DNA of 64,000 nucleotides. It comes from Flammeovirgaceae bacterium. GTDB lineage: Bacteria > Bacteroidota > Bacteroidia > Cytophagales > Cyclobacteriaceae. The translations under genes and the position numbers were made by a program. Location: assembly GCA_024638265.1 (NCBI GenBank), contig JAHEKQ010000009.1:1-64000 (forward strand), written 5' to 3'. This document shows, piece by piece, positions 17,644 through 27,081 of the stretch (within the stretch, counting starts at the first letter, position 1; every line of letters begins with the position of its first letter). The notes under the pieces are model-generated. The model ran no database searches. It was not told the DNA's origin and saw only the letters and a program-made list of their open reading frames with translations.

Positions 17644-20247
17644 ATGGGGGGAAATGCGAAAAGCAAGAAGGTCACTCCTTTGATGAAGCAGTATAATGCG
17701 ATTAAAGCTAAGCACCCGGGGGCGCTGCTCTTGTTCAGGGTAGGGGATTTTTACGAAACATTCGGTGAAGACGCTATTAAAGCAAGCAGAATACTCGACA
17801 TTGTACTCACTAAAAGGTCAAATGGTTCTGCCTCGGAAGTAGCCCTGGCGGGGTTTCCTCACCATGCGATGGATAGCTATCTCCCCAAACTAGTCAGGGC
17901 GGGCGAAAGAGTTGCTATTTGTGATCAACTCGAAGACCCAAAGGCTGCAAAAGGTATTGTGAAGAGGGGGGTAACGGAGCTTGTGACCCCAGGCTTGTCA
18001 CTCAGCGACCAGGTGCTGGATACCCGAACAAATAACTATCTGGCATCTCTGGCACTGGAAGATGACACTATAGGAATCTCTTTTCTGGATTTGTCAACCG
18101 GAGAATTCCTCGCTGCGGAGGGAGGCATTGAATACATCAGCAAACTGCTCCAGAGTTTTCAACCTTCTGAAGTACTTTACTCAAAATCTGATCGCAAGAA
18201 ATACCATGATATATTTGGGGAAGAGTTTACCTCCTTCCTGATGGAGGACTGGGTTTTTTCGTTTGACTTCGCCTATGAAAAGCTCACCACTCATTTCAAT
18301 ACGTCAAGCCTAAAAGGTTTTGGAGTAGAAGACATGTCATCGGCCATTGTAGCTGCCGGGGCCATTCTTCAATATTTGCAAGAAACGGAACACAGGGATA
18401 ACCACCACATTACCTCCCTTTCCAGGATTGAAGAGGATGAGCATGTATGGTTAGATAAATTTACCATCAGAAACCTCGAATTACTGTTTCCCCAACACGA
18501 AGGGGGTGTACCCCTGGTCGAGATCCTGGATGATACGGTAACTCCCATGGGGAGCAGACTTATGAAGCGGTGGATTGTCTTACCACAAAAACGGGTTGAC
18601 AGGATAAGGGAACGGCTGGAAAAGGTAGAAGCCCTGGTGAAAGACAGCGATTTGACAGACCTGCTGGGGGCGAAGCTAAAAAAGGTAGGAGACCTTGAAA
18701 GACTGATCAGTAAGGTGGCGGTGGGGCGGATCAACCCCAGGGAATTAGTTTCCCTTAAAAATTCACTATCCCAGGTTGAGCCTATTGGAGATCTGTTGAA
18801 TGAATCCCGAAATACCGCACTCTCTGAATTATCAGCGAAAATGCATAATTGTCAGGTACTCCTGGATAAGCTTGAAGCTGAGCTACTGGAAGATGCCCCC
18901 ATGTTGACACACAATGGGGGTATTATCAAGGAGGGTGTTTCTCCAGAGCTTGATGAACTTCGAAAAATAGCTTTTTCAGGAAAGGACAGGTTGCTTGAAA
19001 TTCAGAAGAGGGAAGCTGAGCGTACGGGAATATCGTCTTTGAAGGTAGCTTTCAATAAGGTATTTGGCTATTACCTTGAAGTTAGTAATACACACAGAGA
19101 TAAAGTTCCCGAAGAGTGGATCAGGAAGCAAACTCTTGTCAATGCGGAACGATACATCACGGAGGAGCTCAAGGATTATGAAGAAAAAATATTAAATGCA
19201 GAGGAACGCCTTGTAAGTATTGAGCAGTCCCTATTCAATGATCTGGTCAAGTATTCCAGGAAATATATCCGGGAAATTCAAGAAAATTCGAGGCAATTGG
19301 CTCAGCTTGATTGCTACCTTTCTTTTGCCGGCAGGGCTATCAGGTTCAATTATTGCCTTCCCCAGATTACTGAAGAGTACAGCCTGGATATCCGCGAGGG
19401 AAGACACCCCGTAATAGAAAGACAAATGCCCCCCGGTGAAAAATACGTTCCCAATGACGTATACCTCGACAACGCTGAACAACAAATCATGATCATTACG
19501 GGCCCTAACATGGCAGGTAAATCTGCGCTGTTGCGGCAAACCGCCCTGATTGTGATCATGGCCCAAATGGGGTCATTTGTTCCGGCATCTTCTGCAAAGA
19601 TCGGATGTGTCGACAAGGTATTCACCCGTGTGGGAGCCTCGGACAATCTTTCCAGGGGCGAATCAACGTTCATGGTTGAAATGATCGAAACAGCCAGTAT
19701 ACTTAATAACCTCAGCGGAAGGAGTCTGTTGTTGATGGATGAAATTGGCCGTGGCACAAGTACCTATGATGGAGTAAGTATAGCCTGGGCAATTGTGGAA
19801 TATCTTCAGGGTCATCCCGACAAGCCCAAAACCCTGTTTGCGACACATTACCATGAACTCAATCAGCTGGAGGAAAAGCTGAGCGGAATAAACAATTTCA
19901 ATGTATCCGTTAAGGAGGTACGCGATAAGGTGTTGTTCTTAAGGAAATTGAAAACGGGAGGCAGCGAACACAGTTTTGGAATCCATGTGGCACAGATGGC
20001 AGGAATGCCGAACCCCATCGTAATCAGGGCCAATGAGATCATGCGATTTCTGGAAAAGGACAGGGACACCAGTTCAGAAAAAGTTCGGGATTTGCCGGAG
20101 AATTCATTTCAACTGAATATGTTCGAGGCTGATGACCGATTCAAAGAGCTTATTGGTATCCTTAATGATATTGATATCAATACCATCAGCCCCGTTGAGG
20201 CTTTGCTAAAACTCAACGAGCTCAAGACAAAGTTGTCGGATAAATAG
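17644..20247 (+). CDS. mutS: DNA mismatch repair protein MutS
   Basis: 867 residues from ATG 17644 (a GTG at 17641 is just upstream). The mismatch-recognition Phe-x-Glu is at residues 36-38 (GDFYETF). The ATPase Walker A GPNMAGKS is at residues 620-627, followed by SRGESTFMVEM, the Walker B/D-loop DEIGRGTSTYDG and the ATHYHEL switch. The C-terminus keeps INTISPVEALLKLNELK, the tail that recruits oligomerisation and clamp contacts. It is full length for MutS1 and should start mismatch repair with MutL encoded elsewhere. It ends at the AT-rich DnaA-box region and converges on the ClC gene. Confidence 0.98.
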   Translation: MGGNAKSKKVTPLMKQYNAIKAKHPGALLLFRVGDFYETFGEDAIKASRILDIVLTKRSNGSASEVALAGFPHHAMDSYLPKLVRAGERVAICDQLEDPKAAKGIVKRGVTELVTPGLSLSDQVLDTRTNNYLASLALEDDTIGISFLDLSTGEFLAAEGGIEYISKLLQSFQPSEVLYSKSDRKKYHDIFGEEFTSFLMEDWVFSFDFAYEKLTTHFNTSSLKGFGVEDMSSAIVAAGAILQYLQETEHRDNHHITSLSRIEEDEHVWLDKFTIRNLELLFPQHEGGVPLVEILDDTVTPMGSRLMKRWIVLPQKRVDRIRERLEKVEALVKDSDLTDLLGAKLKKVGDLERLISKVAVGRINPRELVSLKNSLSQVEPIGDLLNESRNTALSELSAKMHNCQVLLDKLEAELLEDAPMLTHNGGIIKEGVSPELDELRKIAFSGKDRLLEIQKREAERTGISSLKVAFNKVFGYYLEVSNTHRDKVPEEWIRKQTLVNAERYITEELKDYEEKILNAEERLVSIEQSLFNDLVKYSRKYIREIQENSRQLAQLDCYLSFAGRAIRFNYCLPQITEEYSLDIREGRHPVIERQMPPGEKYVPNDVYLDNAEQQIMIITGPNMAGKSALLRQTALIVIMAQMGSFVPASSAKIGCVDKVFTRVGASDNLSRGESTFMVEMIETASILNNLSGRSLLLMDEIGRGTSTYDGVSIAWAIVEYLQGHPDKPKTLFATHYHELNQLEEKLSGINNFNVSVKEVRDKVLFLRKLKTGGSEHSFGIHVAQMAGMPNPIVIRANEIMRFLEKDRDTSSEKVRDLPENSFQLNMFEADDRFKELIGILNDIDINTISPVEALLKLNELKTKLSDK

Positions 20248-20736
20248 ACATCCGATAAATCTATTTTGAATTGAGAAAATCAAAATTGTATTATTTCAAG
20301 ATTAATATATTATTTGACTACTACCGTTTTAACGGTTGCTTATGAATTGCCGTATTTACCGGCAGAGTTTTGTTAAGTAAATATTTAATGTATTACCTGA
20401 ATTTTGGACGTTTTCAGCAATTGCCAAATACAAAAATTTGTAAATAAATCCTGAAGTTAAACCTGCCCGGCAAATGGGCCTGAAGTTCAAACAGATCATC
20501 TCGATATTGATTTTTTTAGAATGAAAAAGTCAACAGAAAGTTATCCACAAAATCAAAAAGTTATCCACACACAATTGCCACTTGAGGTAAAATGTTTATT
20601 TACGTCCAAATTTCAAAGAAAATGAAGATTTCAAAATTTGTGGATAATTGTGCTTTTAGAAAAACTTTTGGAAATTCATTAAAATCTTGGCTTTGTGCAA
20701 TTCGGCAGTCAGGGCCTCGTGAGATATGATTCACGA
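20248..20736. other. AT-rich intergenic region between convergent genes, possible replication origin or DnaA-binding site
   Basis: 489 bp without a gene. The left two thirds (20248-20460) is rich in A+T runs such as ATTAATATATTATTTG and AAATATTTAATG. Small hairpins occur: ACCGTT/AACGGT (20323-20336) and TGCCG/CGGCA (20348-20364, followed by TTTTG), which may terminate mutS. The right part has three perfect DnaA boxes (separate entry). An unwinding-like AT-rich stretch next to a box cluster is the usual layout of a bacterial oriC. The direction of the nearby rimP-nusA-infB operon, which would be transcribed toward this site, is not what an origin normally shows, so the origin reading stays tentative. 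Confidence 0.5.
20541..20647. promoter_or_regulatory. Cluster of three perfect DnaA boxes
   Basis: TTATCCACA occurs at 20541-20549 and 20561-20569 on the plus strand, 20 bp (about two helical turns) apart and each preceded by AAAG. Its reverse complement TGTGGATAA occurs at 20639-20647. A given 9-mer is expected about 0.5 times on both strands of 64 kb, so three in 107 bp is not random. The only other perfect copy noticed is at 2364-2372. Confidence 0.75.
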
Positions 20737-22527
20737 TCATTCACTTTGTTGTCGAATCAAATTATGGCGGTAAGTGCTAAAAATGCGCGATTTTGACAAA
20801 AACCCTACATACTTTCCCTCGTCGATTACCGGGAGGTTCCACGCATTGGTCATCTCAAATTTACGCATGACGGATTGCATATTTTCATGAGGGGAGATAA
20901 AGGCTGGAGCGCTGCTCATCACAGATTCAACACGAATATTCTGTTGGGATTCAGGGTCAAACATTATTTCCCTAATCTGATCAAGTGTAACAATTCCCAC
21001 AAATTCACCTTCCTGATTAACTACCGGGAAAAGATTTCTCTTGCTTCTTTTAAATAAGTCGACAAGTTCACCCAACAATGATTCAGGGGTGATTGTCAGG
21101 AGATCCCTTTCAATCAAAGGTTTAAGATCTATTTCATTCAAAACCTGTCGATCCTTGTCATATAGAACCAGGTCACCCCGCTCGATAAGGTTTTTGGTAT
21201 AAAGTGAGTTCTTCTCAAAGAAAGAACTGGTGGAATACGCAATAGCAGAAACCAACATGAGTGGGACAATCAGCTCATATCCGCTGGTGATCTCGGCGAT
21301 GAGAAAAATAGCTGTGAGAGGAGCATGAAGGATTCCACTCATAGCACCACACATTCCCACTAAGGTGAAATTGCTCGGGCTGGCAAGTTCCTGGCCGGAT
21401 ACCTGATTGACGGTTTCAGCAAACACAAAACCTCCAACCCCACCGATAAAAAGCGAGGGGGCGAAAATACCGCCACTTCCCCCAGATCCAATAGTAAGAG
21501 CACTGGCCACCGGCTTGATCAGCATTACACCTGCAAGGAAAAGGATCAACCAGGGTATGTCGGTGGAGAAATCATAGAAAAGACTGGTATTCATCACCTC
21601 TGCTGAACGATTGGCCAGCAAGAGCTTGATGGTGTTATATCCCTCGCCATATATGGGGGGGAAAACAAATATTATTACTCCCAGGAGGATTCCCCCGGTT
21701 ATGATCCTCCCGTACATATTCTTAAGCTTTAAAATACTGCCCTCAATAGCATAGGTAAGACGGGTGAAATAAACGGATATCAAGCCACAGACAATCCCAA
21801 GAAGAAAATAGTATGGAGTATCGGACGCCTTGAACGAATCCTGAATTGAAAAAGAAAATAAAACATCCTGGCCCAACAACAGCAACGAGACCAGGGATCC
21901 ACAGACGGAAGCAATTAATAGCGGCACAAACGAAGAGATTCTGACCTCCACAAGGATAACCTCCAGGCAGAAAATGACACCAGCAATGGGGCTGTTGAAG
22001 ATCGCAGAGATGGCTCCAGCAGCCCCACAGCCAATCATGACATTGCGTTTTCGCTGATCCAGGTGACCGAGAAGTGACACATTGGAACCAATGGCTGATC
22101 CCGTTACCACTATGGGTGCCTCTAACCCCACTGAACCACCAAAGCCGACTGTAATGGCACTGGTCAGCATACGGGTATACATCCGGCTCCTTCGAATAAT
22201 TCCCGATCTTTTGGAGATATCGTACAGAATCTGGGTAATGCCATGGCCCAGGTTCTCTTTAAGTACATAATGTGCAAGAACTGAAGTCAGAAGAATCCCG
22301 ACCAATGGATACCCGAGATAAAGGTAACTTTCGTATTGAATATCAAATCCACGTGTTAGGAAATCCTGTAGGGTATGAACAGAAACTTTCAGGATGACCG
22401 CGGCTAAGCCCGCAAGTAGTCCAATGATACTGCCCAGTATCAACATGAAGTTCCTGTTAGAGATATGCTTTAATCTCCAAATAAGGAACCGGGCTAGCAA
22501 TCGATTGGATTTGTCTTTTTTCGACAT
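20737..22527 (-). CDS. ClC family chloride channel or H+/Cl- transporter with CBS domains
   Basis: 596 residues. The membrane part (about residues 25-440) has the ClC selectivity motifs: ENLGHGITQ near the first helix pair, GFGGSVGLEAPIV as the G(K/R)EGP-like segment, and GSGGSGGIFAPSLFIGG as the GxFxP segment. The C-terminal ~150 residues hold a CBS pair, with VGIVTLDQIREIMFD and VGFLSKSRIFSTYR as the typical strand-helix ends. The usual Glu gate is replaced by Leu-Glu-Ala around residue ~150, so the channel versus exchanger mode is open. A TAATTTTG element (22552-22545, minus strand) lies about 18 bp upstream of the ATG. It converges on mutS. Confidence 0.92.
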   Translation of the reverse strand: MSKKDKSNRLLARFLIWRLKHISNRNFMLILGSIIGLLAGLAAVILKVSVHTLQDFLTRGFDIQYESYLYLGYPLVGILLTSVLAHYVLKENLGHGITQILYDISKRSGIIRRSRMYTRMLTSAITVGFGGSVGLEAPIVVTGSAIGSNVSLLGHLDQRKRNVMIGCGAAGAISAIFNSPIAGVIFCLEVILVEVRISSFVPLLIASVCGSLVSLLLLGQDVLFSFSIQDSFKASDTPYYFLLGIVCGLISVYFTRLTYAIEGSILKLKNMYGRIITGGILLGVIIFVFPPIYGEGYNTIKLLLANRSAEVMNTSLFYDFSTDIPWLILFLAGVMLIKPVASALTIGSGGSGGIFAPSLFIGGVGGFVFAETVNQVSGQELASPSNFTLVGMCGAMSGILHAPLTAIFLIAEITSGYELIVPLMLVSAIAYSTSSFFEKNSLYTKNLIERGDLVLYDKDRQVLNEIDLKPLIERDLLTITPESLLGELVDLFKRSKRNLFPVVNQEGEFVGIVTLDQIREIMFDPESQQNIRVESVMSSAPAFISPHENMQSVMRKFEMTNAWNLPVIDEGKYVGFLSKSRIFSTYRHNLIRQQSE

Positions 22528-22544
22528 GTTAAATTATCTGCGGA

Positions 22545-22552
22545 CAAAATTA
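22545..22552 (-). promoter_or_regulatory. Candidate -7 promoter element of the ClC gene
   Basis: TAATTTTG on the minus strand (complement CAAAATTA) matches TAnnTTTG exactly and ends 17 bp before the ClC start codon. No -33 TTTG was seen at the expected distance. Confidence 0.35.
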
Positions 22553-22598
22553 TAATGAAAGGGGATTAAATTAGTGTGATTGCCATTAAATTACATGA

Positions 22599-23543
22599 AT
22601 GATGCAAAACAGGGTATGTGAGCTTTTTAATATAGAATATCCCATTATCCAGGCTGGCATGGTTTGGTGTAGTGGATGGGAGTTGGCTTCTGCAGTCAGT
22701 GAAGCCGGGGGATTAGGAATTATCGGATCGGGATCCATGTATCCTGAGGTACTTGAAGAACACATCTTGAAATGCAAAAAAGCGACTAGCAGGCCATTTG
22801 CGGTGAATGTCCCACTGCTCTATCCGGATATTGAAAAACTCATCGAGGTAATTATCCGAAATCACATCGAAATCGTATTCACTTCTGCCGGCAATCCAAG
22901 GGCCTGGACGACAGTTCTTAAAGAGCAAGATATCAAAGTGGCCCACGTTGTATCCAGTCTGAAATTTGCCAGGAAAGCCGAGGAAGCCGGGGTAGACGCC
23001 ATAGTAGCGGAGGGATTTGAAGCCGGGGGACATAATGGAAGGGAGGAGACGACCACTTTTTGCCTCATTCCCCTGGTCAGTGACAACGTCTCTGTACCGG
23101 TTATCGCCGCCGGTGGAATTTATGGCGGCAGATCTATGTTAGCGGCTTTTGCACTGGGGGCGGAAGCTGTCCAAGTTGGCAGCCGGTTTGCAGTTAGTCA
23201 GGAATCTTCTGCTCACACCGATTACAAAAAACGTGTGGTAGACGCATATGAAGGAGAAACGATTCTTACCATGAAATCGCTTACACCGGTCCGACTCTTG
23301 CGAAATGACTTCTATGAGCAGATACAAGCGGCTGAACGAGAGGGAGCACCCGCTGAAAAGTTGGCTGAAATACTTGGGAAGAGGAGAGCTAAAAAAGGTA
23401 TTTTTGAAGGAGACCTGGTGGAAGGAGAACTTGAAATAGGACAGGTTTCAGCAAGCATAAAACAAATCCAGCCCGCGGGGGAGATTGTCAGGGAGATTTG
23501 GGAAGAGTTTCAACAATTCAAGGCGAAGTTAGTTGAAATGTAG
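22599..23543 (+). CDS. Nitronate monooxygenase-like flavoprotein (2-nitropropane dioxygenase family)
   Basis: 314 residues forming an FMN TIM barrel of the NMO/FabK type. Visible motifs are YPIIQAGMVW at the start, EAGGLGIIGSGS, VVAEG-type FEAGGHNGREE, PVIAAGGIYGGRSM and the phosphate-binding GAEAVQVGSRF. These bind FMN and the substrate; the family oxidises nitronates or, in FabK branches, reduces enoyl-ACP. The GGHNG (rather than GGHxG plus a longer loop) does not settle which. The esterase gene follows with no gap (stop 23543, ATG 23544). Two ATGs (22599 and 22602) are possible starts. Confidence 0.88.
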   Translation: MMQNRVCELFNIEYPIIQAGMVWCSGWELASAVSEAGGLGIIGSGSMYPEVLEEHILKCKKATSRPFAVNVPLLYPDIEKLIEVIIRNHIEIVFTSAGNPRAWTTVLKEQDIKVAHVVSSLKFARKAEEAGVDAIVAEGFEAGGHNGREETTTFCLIPLVSDNVSVPVIAAGGIYGGRSMLAAFALGAEAVQVGSRFAVSQESSAHTDYKKRVVDAYEGETILTMKSLTPVRLLRNDFYEQIQAAEREGAPAEKLAEILGKRRAKKGIFEGDLVEGELEIGQVSASIKQIQPAGEIVREIWEEFQQFKAKLVEM

Positions 23544-24305
23544 ATGAAGTTATATTTCAAGAAATACGGAAAGGGACCTTCCATTGTAATACTCCACGGT
23601 TTTTTAGGAACTTCTGACAATTGGATTACCATAACGCGCAGACTTCAGGACCGATTCACAGTGTACCTGGTAGATCAACGCAATCATGGCCGGTCTTTCA
23701 GCAATAAGGTTCATACCCTTGAGGTAATGGCGGACGACCTTCACGAATTAGTGGTGGACCAGGGAATGAGGGACCCGGTTCTGATAGGTCATAGTATGGG
23801 AGGAAAGGTTGTGATGTGCTATGCAAAGAGATATAGGGATGAATTCGATAAACTCGTAATCGTAGACATTGCACCAAAACAATATCCACCACATCACCAG
23901 GAATTATTTGACGCCTTAAATAGTATTGATCTCAAGGATCTACAAAGCCGGACAGAGGCGGAGGAACAAATAAAGCCCATGGTCCCTGACGATGCCATCC
24001 GGCTATTCTTACTTAAAAATCTGGACCGGACCAGGGAAGGTTACCGCTGGAAAGCTAATCTTCCCGTTCTTGAGAAGAACCAACTGAAGGTAGGTGAGGA
24101 AGTTACCGGCAGTGACCTGAGTTTAAAACCGGTATATTTTATCCGTGGATCGGATTCTGAATATGTTTTGAGGGAGGATAGAGGAGCAATAAAACGTTTA
24201 TTCCCAAATGCAAAGATCATGACCATAAAAAATTCGGGCCATTGGCCTCATGCCCAACAGCCCGAATCATTTTACAACACACTAAAAGTATTACTTGAAA
24301 CCTGA
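23544..24305 (+). CDS. Alpha/beta hydrolase, YbfF-like esterase
   Basis: 253 residues. The oxyanion loop is HGFLGTSDNW; DQRNHGRS is typical of YbfF/ABHD11 esterases; the nucleophile elbow is GHSMGGK with Ser84. Asp in RGSDSEYV and His in NSGHWPHAQQP complete the triad. The ATG starts directly after the upstream TAG, so the two genes form an operon, although no metabolic link is evident. The stop forms a TGATCA junction with the convergent carbonic anhydrase gene. Confidence 0.9.
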   Translation: MKLYFKKYGKGPSIVILHGFLGTSDNWITITRRLQDRFTVYLVDQRNHGRSFSNKVHTLEVMADDLHELVVDQGMRDPVLIGHSMGGKVVMCYAKRYRDEFDKLVIVDIAPKQYPPHHQELFDALNSIDLKDLQSRTEAEEQIKPMVPDDAIRLFLLKNLDRTREGYRWKANLPVLEKNQLKVGEEVTGSDLSLKPVYFIRGSDSEYVLREDRGAIKRLFPNAKIMTIKNSGHWPHAQQPESFYNTLKVLLET

Positions 24306-24932
24306 TCAGTCTACATGGTAGATTTGATGAATTCCCTGTAACGCTTTTTGCATATCAATCTCCAGGTCTATAAGTCTCCCCGATTTTATATCGAATACCC
24401 AACCATGGATTTTAAGATCTCTTTCGCGATATGCCCTTTGGACCGCCTCAATCTTTATTGCATTGACGCACTGTTCCTGTACGTTTAATTCTACCAGGCG
24501 CCGGTAACGTGCATCTTCATCGCTGATTGCCAGGAGTTCGTCTTTATGTAAACGATAAACATCCATAATTTCCCTGAGCCATGGATTCAGGATTCCGAGG
24601 TCGGCCGAATCCATAGCAGCCTTAACTCCCCCGCAGTAATAGTGTCCACATACGACGATGTGATTGACTTTAAGGTGAACTACGGCATAATTGACAACGG
24701 ACATAGAACTGTAATCGAGGTTGGGGATCATATTGGCAATATTCCTATGAACGAAAACGTCTCCCGGACCCAAACCCATCAACTGCTCAGCAGTCACACG
24801 ACTGTCTGAACAACCAACGTATAAAATTTCCGGACTCTGGCCTTTTGCCAGGTTCTCAAAATACTGAGGGTCATTGCCGAGTTTATTTTCTACCCAGCTC
24901 CTGTTGTTTTCAAAAATCTTACTGATATCCAT
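24306..24932 (-). CDS. can: Beta-class carbonic anhydrase
   Basis: 208 residues. The zinc ligands are Cys41, His97 and Cys100, with the Asp43-Arg45 dyad in CSDSR and the CGHYYCGG motif, matching the E. coli Can layout almost residue for residue. It interconverts CO2 and bicarbonate in the cytoplasm. It lies 52 bp downstream of the SulP transporter on the same strand, which suggests that the pair supplies bicarbonate for carboxylation reactions. Confidence 0.96.
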   Translation of the reverse strand: MDISKIFENNRSWVENKLGNDPQYFENLAKGQSPEILYVGCSDSRVTAEQLMGLGPGDVFVHRNIANMIPNLDYSSMSVVNYAVVHLKVNHIVVCGHYYCGGVKAAMDSADLGILNPWLREIMDVYRLHKDELLAISDEDARYRRLVELNVQEQCVNAIKIEAVQRAYRERDLKIHGWVFDIKSGRLIDLEIDMQKALQGIHQIYHVD

Positions 24933-24984
24933 ATTGTCTTTATTTATTGCGTTTCGTTAAACTAATTAATGTTCCATAATTTCC

Positions 24985-26628
24985 CTACTGAGAATCTGGC
25001 TGTTCTGGCTGTTTAGGGCCCATTGAATTACCGTTTTCCATACGTATTACCGATTTGCTGAATTTTTTGATCATTGGTTCGTCGAGTCTTGACATCACAC
25101 CTACTATTTCCAGATCTATATCCCGCTCTTCAGCAGTAATCTTAAAGTCTTCAATGATCTCTGTAACATCGGGATGTATATAGCGATTTTTGGAACCATC
25201 TATTATCACTTTTGAGTTTTCAGGGAGATGATTGAGAGTTTGAAGCATGCTCGCCTTGTTGAGAAAACTCACGTTATCGGTGAGTTCAAGATGAATAGTC
25301 TGACCGGGCACATATTCTTCATGTTTGAAGAAATAAGGGGCCTTGTAATTCGCCCACAGGATATAAAAGATTGCCACGGCCATACCAAGTCCGATTCCAA
25401 TGAGAAGGTCCGTAAATACGATACCCAGAACAGTAACGACAAATGGAACGAGTTGACCAGTTCCCAATTGACGCATTTCCCTGAATATGGACGGCTTGGC
25501 TAGTTTAAAACCCACCACCAGCAGAATTCCTGCTAAACTCGCAAGTGGAATAAGGTTGAGGAAATTGGGAATGATCAATACGGCTGCAAACAGGAATATC
25601 CCGTGAAAGAAGGCGGCAGCTTTGGTTTGTCCACCCGACTGGATGTTGGCCGAACTTCTAACGATTACCTGGGTCACGGGAAGTCCTCCTATCAGTCCGG
25701 AAACCATATTTCCAATCCCCTGCGCTTTCAACTCGCGGTTTGTGGGAGTTACTCTCTTATGGGGATCCAATTTATCAGTTGCTTCCACACAAAGGAGTGT
25801 TTCAAGGCTGGCGACTACTGCCAGTGTAGCTCCTACGACCCATACCTGAGGGTTCGAAATATTTGCGAAGTCAGGAATGGTAAATTGTGAGAAAAATCCG
25901 CTAAGTGATTCGGCCACCGGTATGCTCACCAGGTGATCGGATGAAATGGCCAGTCCCGGAATGTTCTTAAAAATGATATTAAGAAGAATCCCAACGATTA
26001 CAACGACCAAAGGGCCTTGAACTATTTGGAAAATCTTAAAGCGTTTTATAAAGGGCCTTTCCCAGATAATTAAAATCGCCAGCGACACAATAGCAATGAT
26101 CAAGGCTCCCGGGGTAATGGCTTCAAACATATAGAATAGCTCGGAGAAAGTATTGCGACCATCGGCCTGCTGGAACGCAAAATCTCCTTCATAATCGGCA
26201 TCATACCCGAATGCATGAGGAATTTGTTTGAGAATAAGGATAACCCCGATTCCTGCAAGCATACCTTTAATTACGGAGGAGGGGAAATAATACCCTATAA
26301 TTCCAGCCTTGGCAAAACCGAGGATAAGCTGGATAAGGCCACCCACCACTACGGCGACCAAAAAGATCTCGAAAGACCCCAGTTCTTCAATGGAGGTAAG
26401 CACAATAACAGCCAAACCAGCTGCGGGCCCACTGACTCCCAATGGAGAACCACTTAAGAGAGATACTATCAGTCCGCCGACCATTCCGGCAATAAGCCCG
26501 GAAAAGAGTGGCGCGCCCGAAGCGAGGGCAATTCCCAAACAAAGCGGGACTGCTACCAGGAATACAATAAGACCGGAGGGAAGGTCTTTGCGGATTTCAC
26601 CGAGGAAACCCTGTTTTACTTTTGTCAT
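24985..26628 (-). CDS. SulP family anion transporter (probable bicarbonate or sulfate)
   Basis: 547 residues with about 10-12 membrane segments. It has SulP marks: DLPSGLIVFLVAVPLCLGIALASG at the N-terminus, GLIVSLLSGSPLGVSGPAAG, and the VASLETLLCVEATDKLD segment before NRELKAQGIGN. A C-terminal STAS-like domain (about residues 440-530, with SKVIIDGSKNRYIHPDV) is present. Coupling with a carbonic anhydrase makes bicarbonate the best-guess substrate, as in BicA-type proteins, but sulfate is possible. A small acidic membrane protein gene precedes it. Confidence 0.9.
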   Translation of the reverse strand: MTKVKQGFLGEIRKDLPSGLIVFLVAVPLCLGIALASGAPLFSGLIAGMVGGLIVSLLSGSPLGVSGPAAGLAVIVLTSIEELGSFEIFLVAVVVGGLIQLILGFAKAGIIGYYFPSSVIKGMLAGIGVILILKQIPHAFGYDADYEGDFAFQQADGRNTFSELFYMFEAITPGALIIAIVSLAILIIWERPFIKRFKIFQIVQGPLVVVIVGILLNIIFKNIPGLAISSDHLVSIPVAESLSGFFSQFTIPDFANISNPQVWVVGATLAVVASLETLLCVEATDKLDPHKRVTPTNRELKAQGIGNMVSGLIGGLPVTQVIVRSSANIQSGGQTKAAAFFHGIFLFAAVLIIPNFLNLIPLASLAGILLVVGFKLAKPSIFREMRQLGTGQLVPFVVTVLGIVFTDLLIGIGLGMAVAIFYILWANYKAPYFFKHEEYVPGQTIHLELTDNVSFLNKASMLQTLNHLPENSKVIIDGSKNRYIHPDVTEIIEDFKITAEERDIDLEIVGVMSRLDEPMIKKFSKSVIRMENGNSMGPKQPEQPDSQ

Positions 26629-26684
26629 TTGTGTGTTGAATTATCAGGTTAAAAGATGATGGGCGACTTTCAGTCAGAGGTTCT

Positions 26685-27020
26685 TTAGCCTAATACTTCA
26701 GGAGGCGGGGTGATAATCCTCAGCTCAGGATCACACCATTGGGCATAATAATTTTTGAAGAGGCTGGATATCCTCAGGAAATCAAGCCTTTGTTTTTTGA
26801 TAATGGCGATAAGAAAATCCTCGGATTCAGATTCCTTTTCCTTTTTTTCTGTTTCCTCTTTCTCACTGTCTTTTTCAGTCCCGTCAATATCGGAAAACTC
26901 GTAGGTATAATGATTTCCCAGTGCTTGTGAGATAACTCCGTCAATGGTTATTAATACCATTGCCAACAGGAGTAGCGAGGCAAAAAGCCCTTTAAATTTT
27001 GACAGCCAGAAGCAGTTCAT
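26685..27020 (-). CDS. Small acidic membrane-anchored protein of unknown function
   Basis: 111 residues. Residues ~11-33 form one membrane segment (FASLLLLAMVLITIDGVIS). It is followed by a highly charged linker of Glu, Lys and Asp (EKDSEKEETEKKEKESESED) and a short C-terminal part ending in PPPEVLG. It lies 56 bp upstream of the SulP gene on the same strand and may be co-transcribed. No family was recognised. The low-complexity middle makes the annotation less certain, but the membrane segment and frame look real. Confidence 0.55.
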   Translation of the reverse strand: MNCFWLSKFKGLFASLLLLAMVLITIDGVISQALGNHYTYEFSDIDGTEKDSEKEETEKKEKESESEDFLIAIIKKQRLDFLRISSLFKNYYAQWCDPELRIITPPPEVLG

Positions 27021-27081
27021 TAGTTGTTCAAACAGCTAATTAGTAAAGAAAGATTATAAAGATAGTAAAGATTCTTAATTA

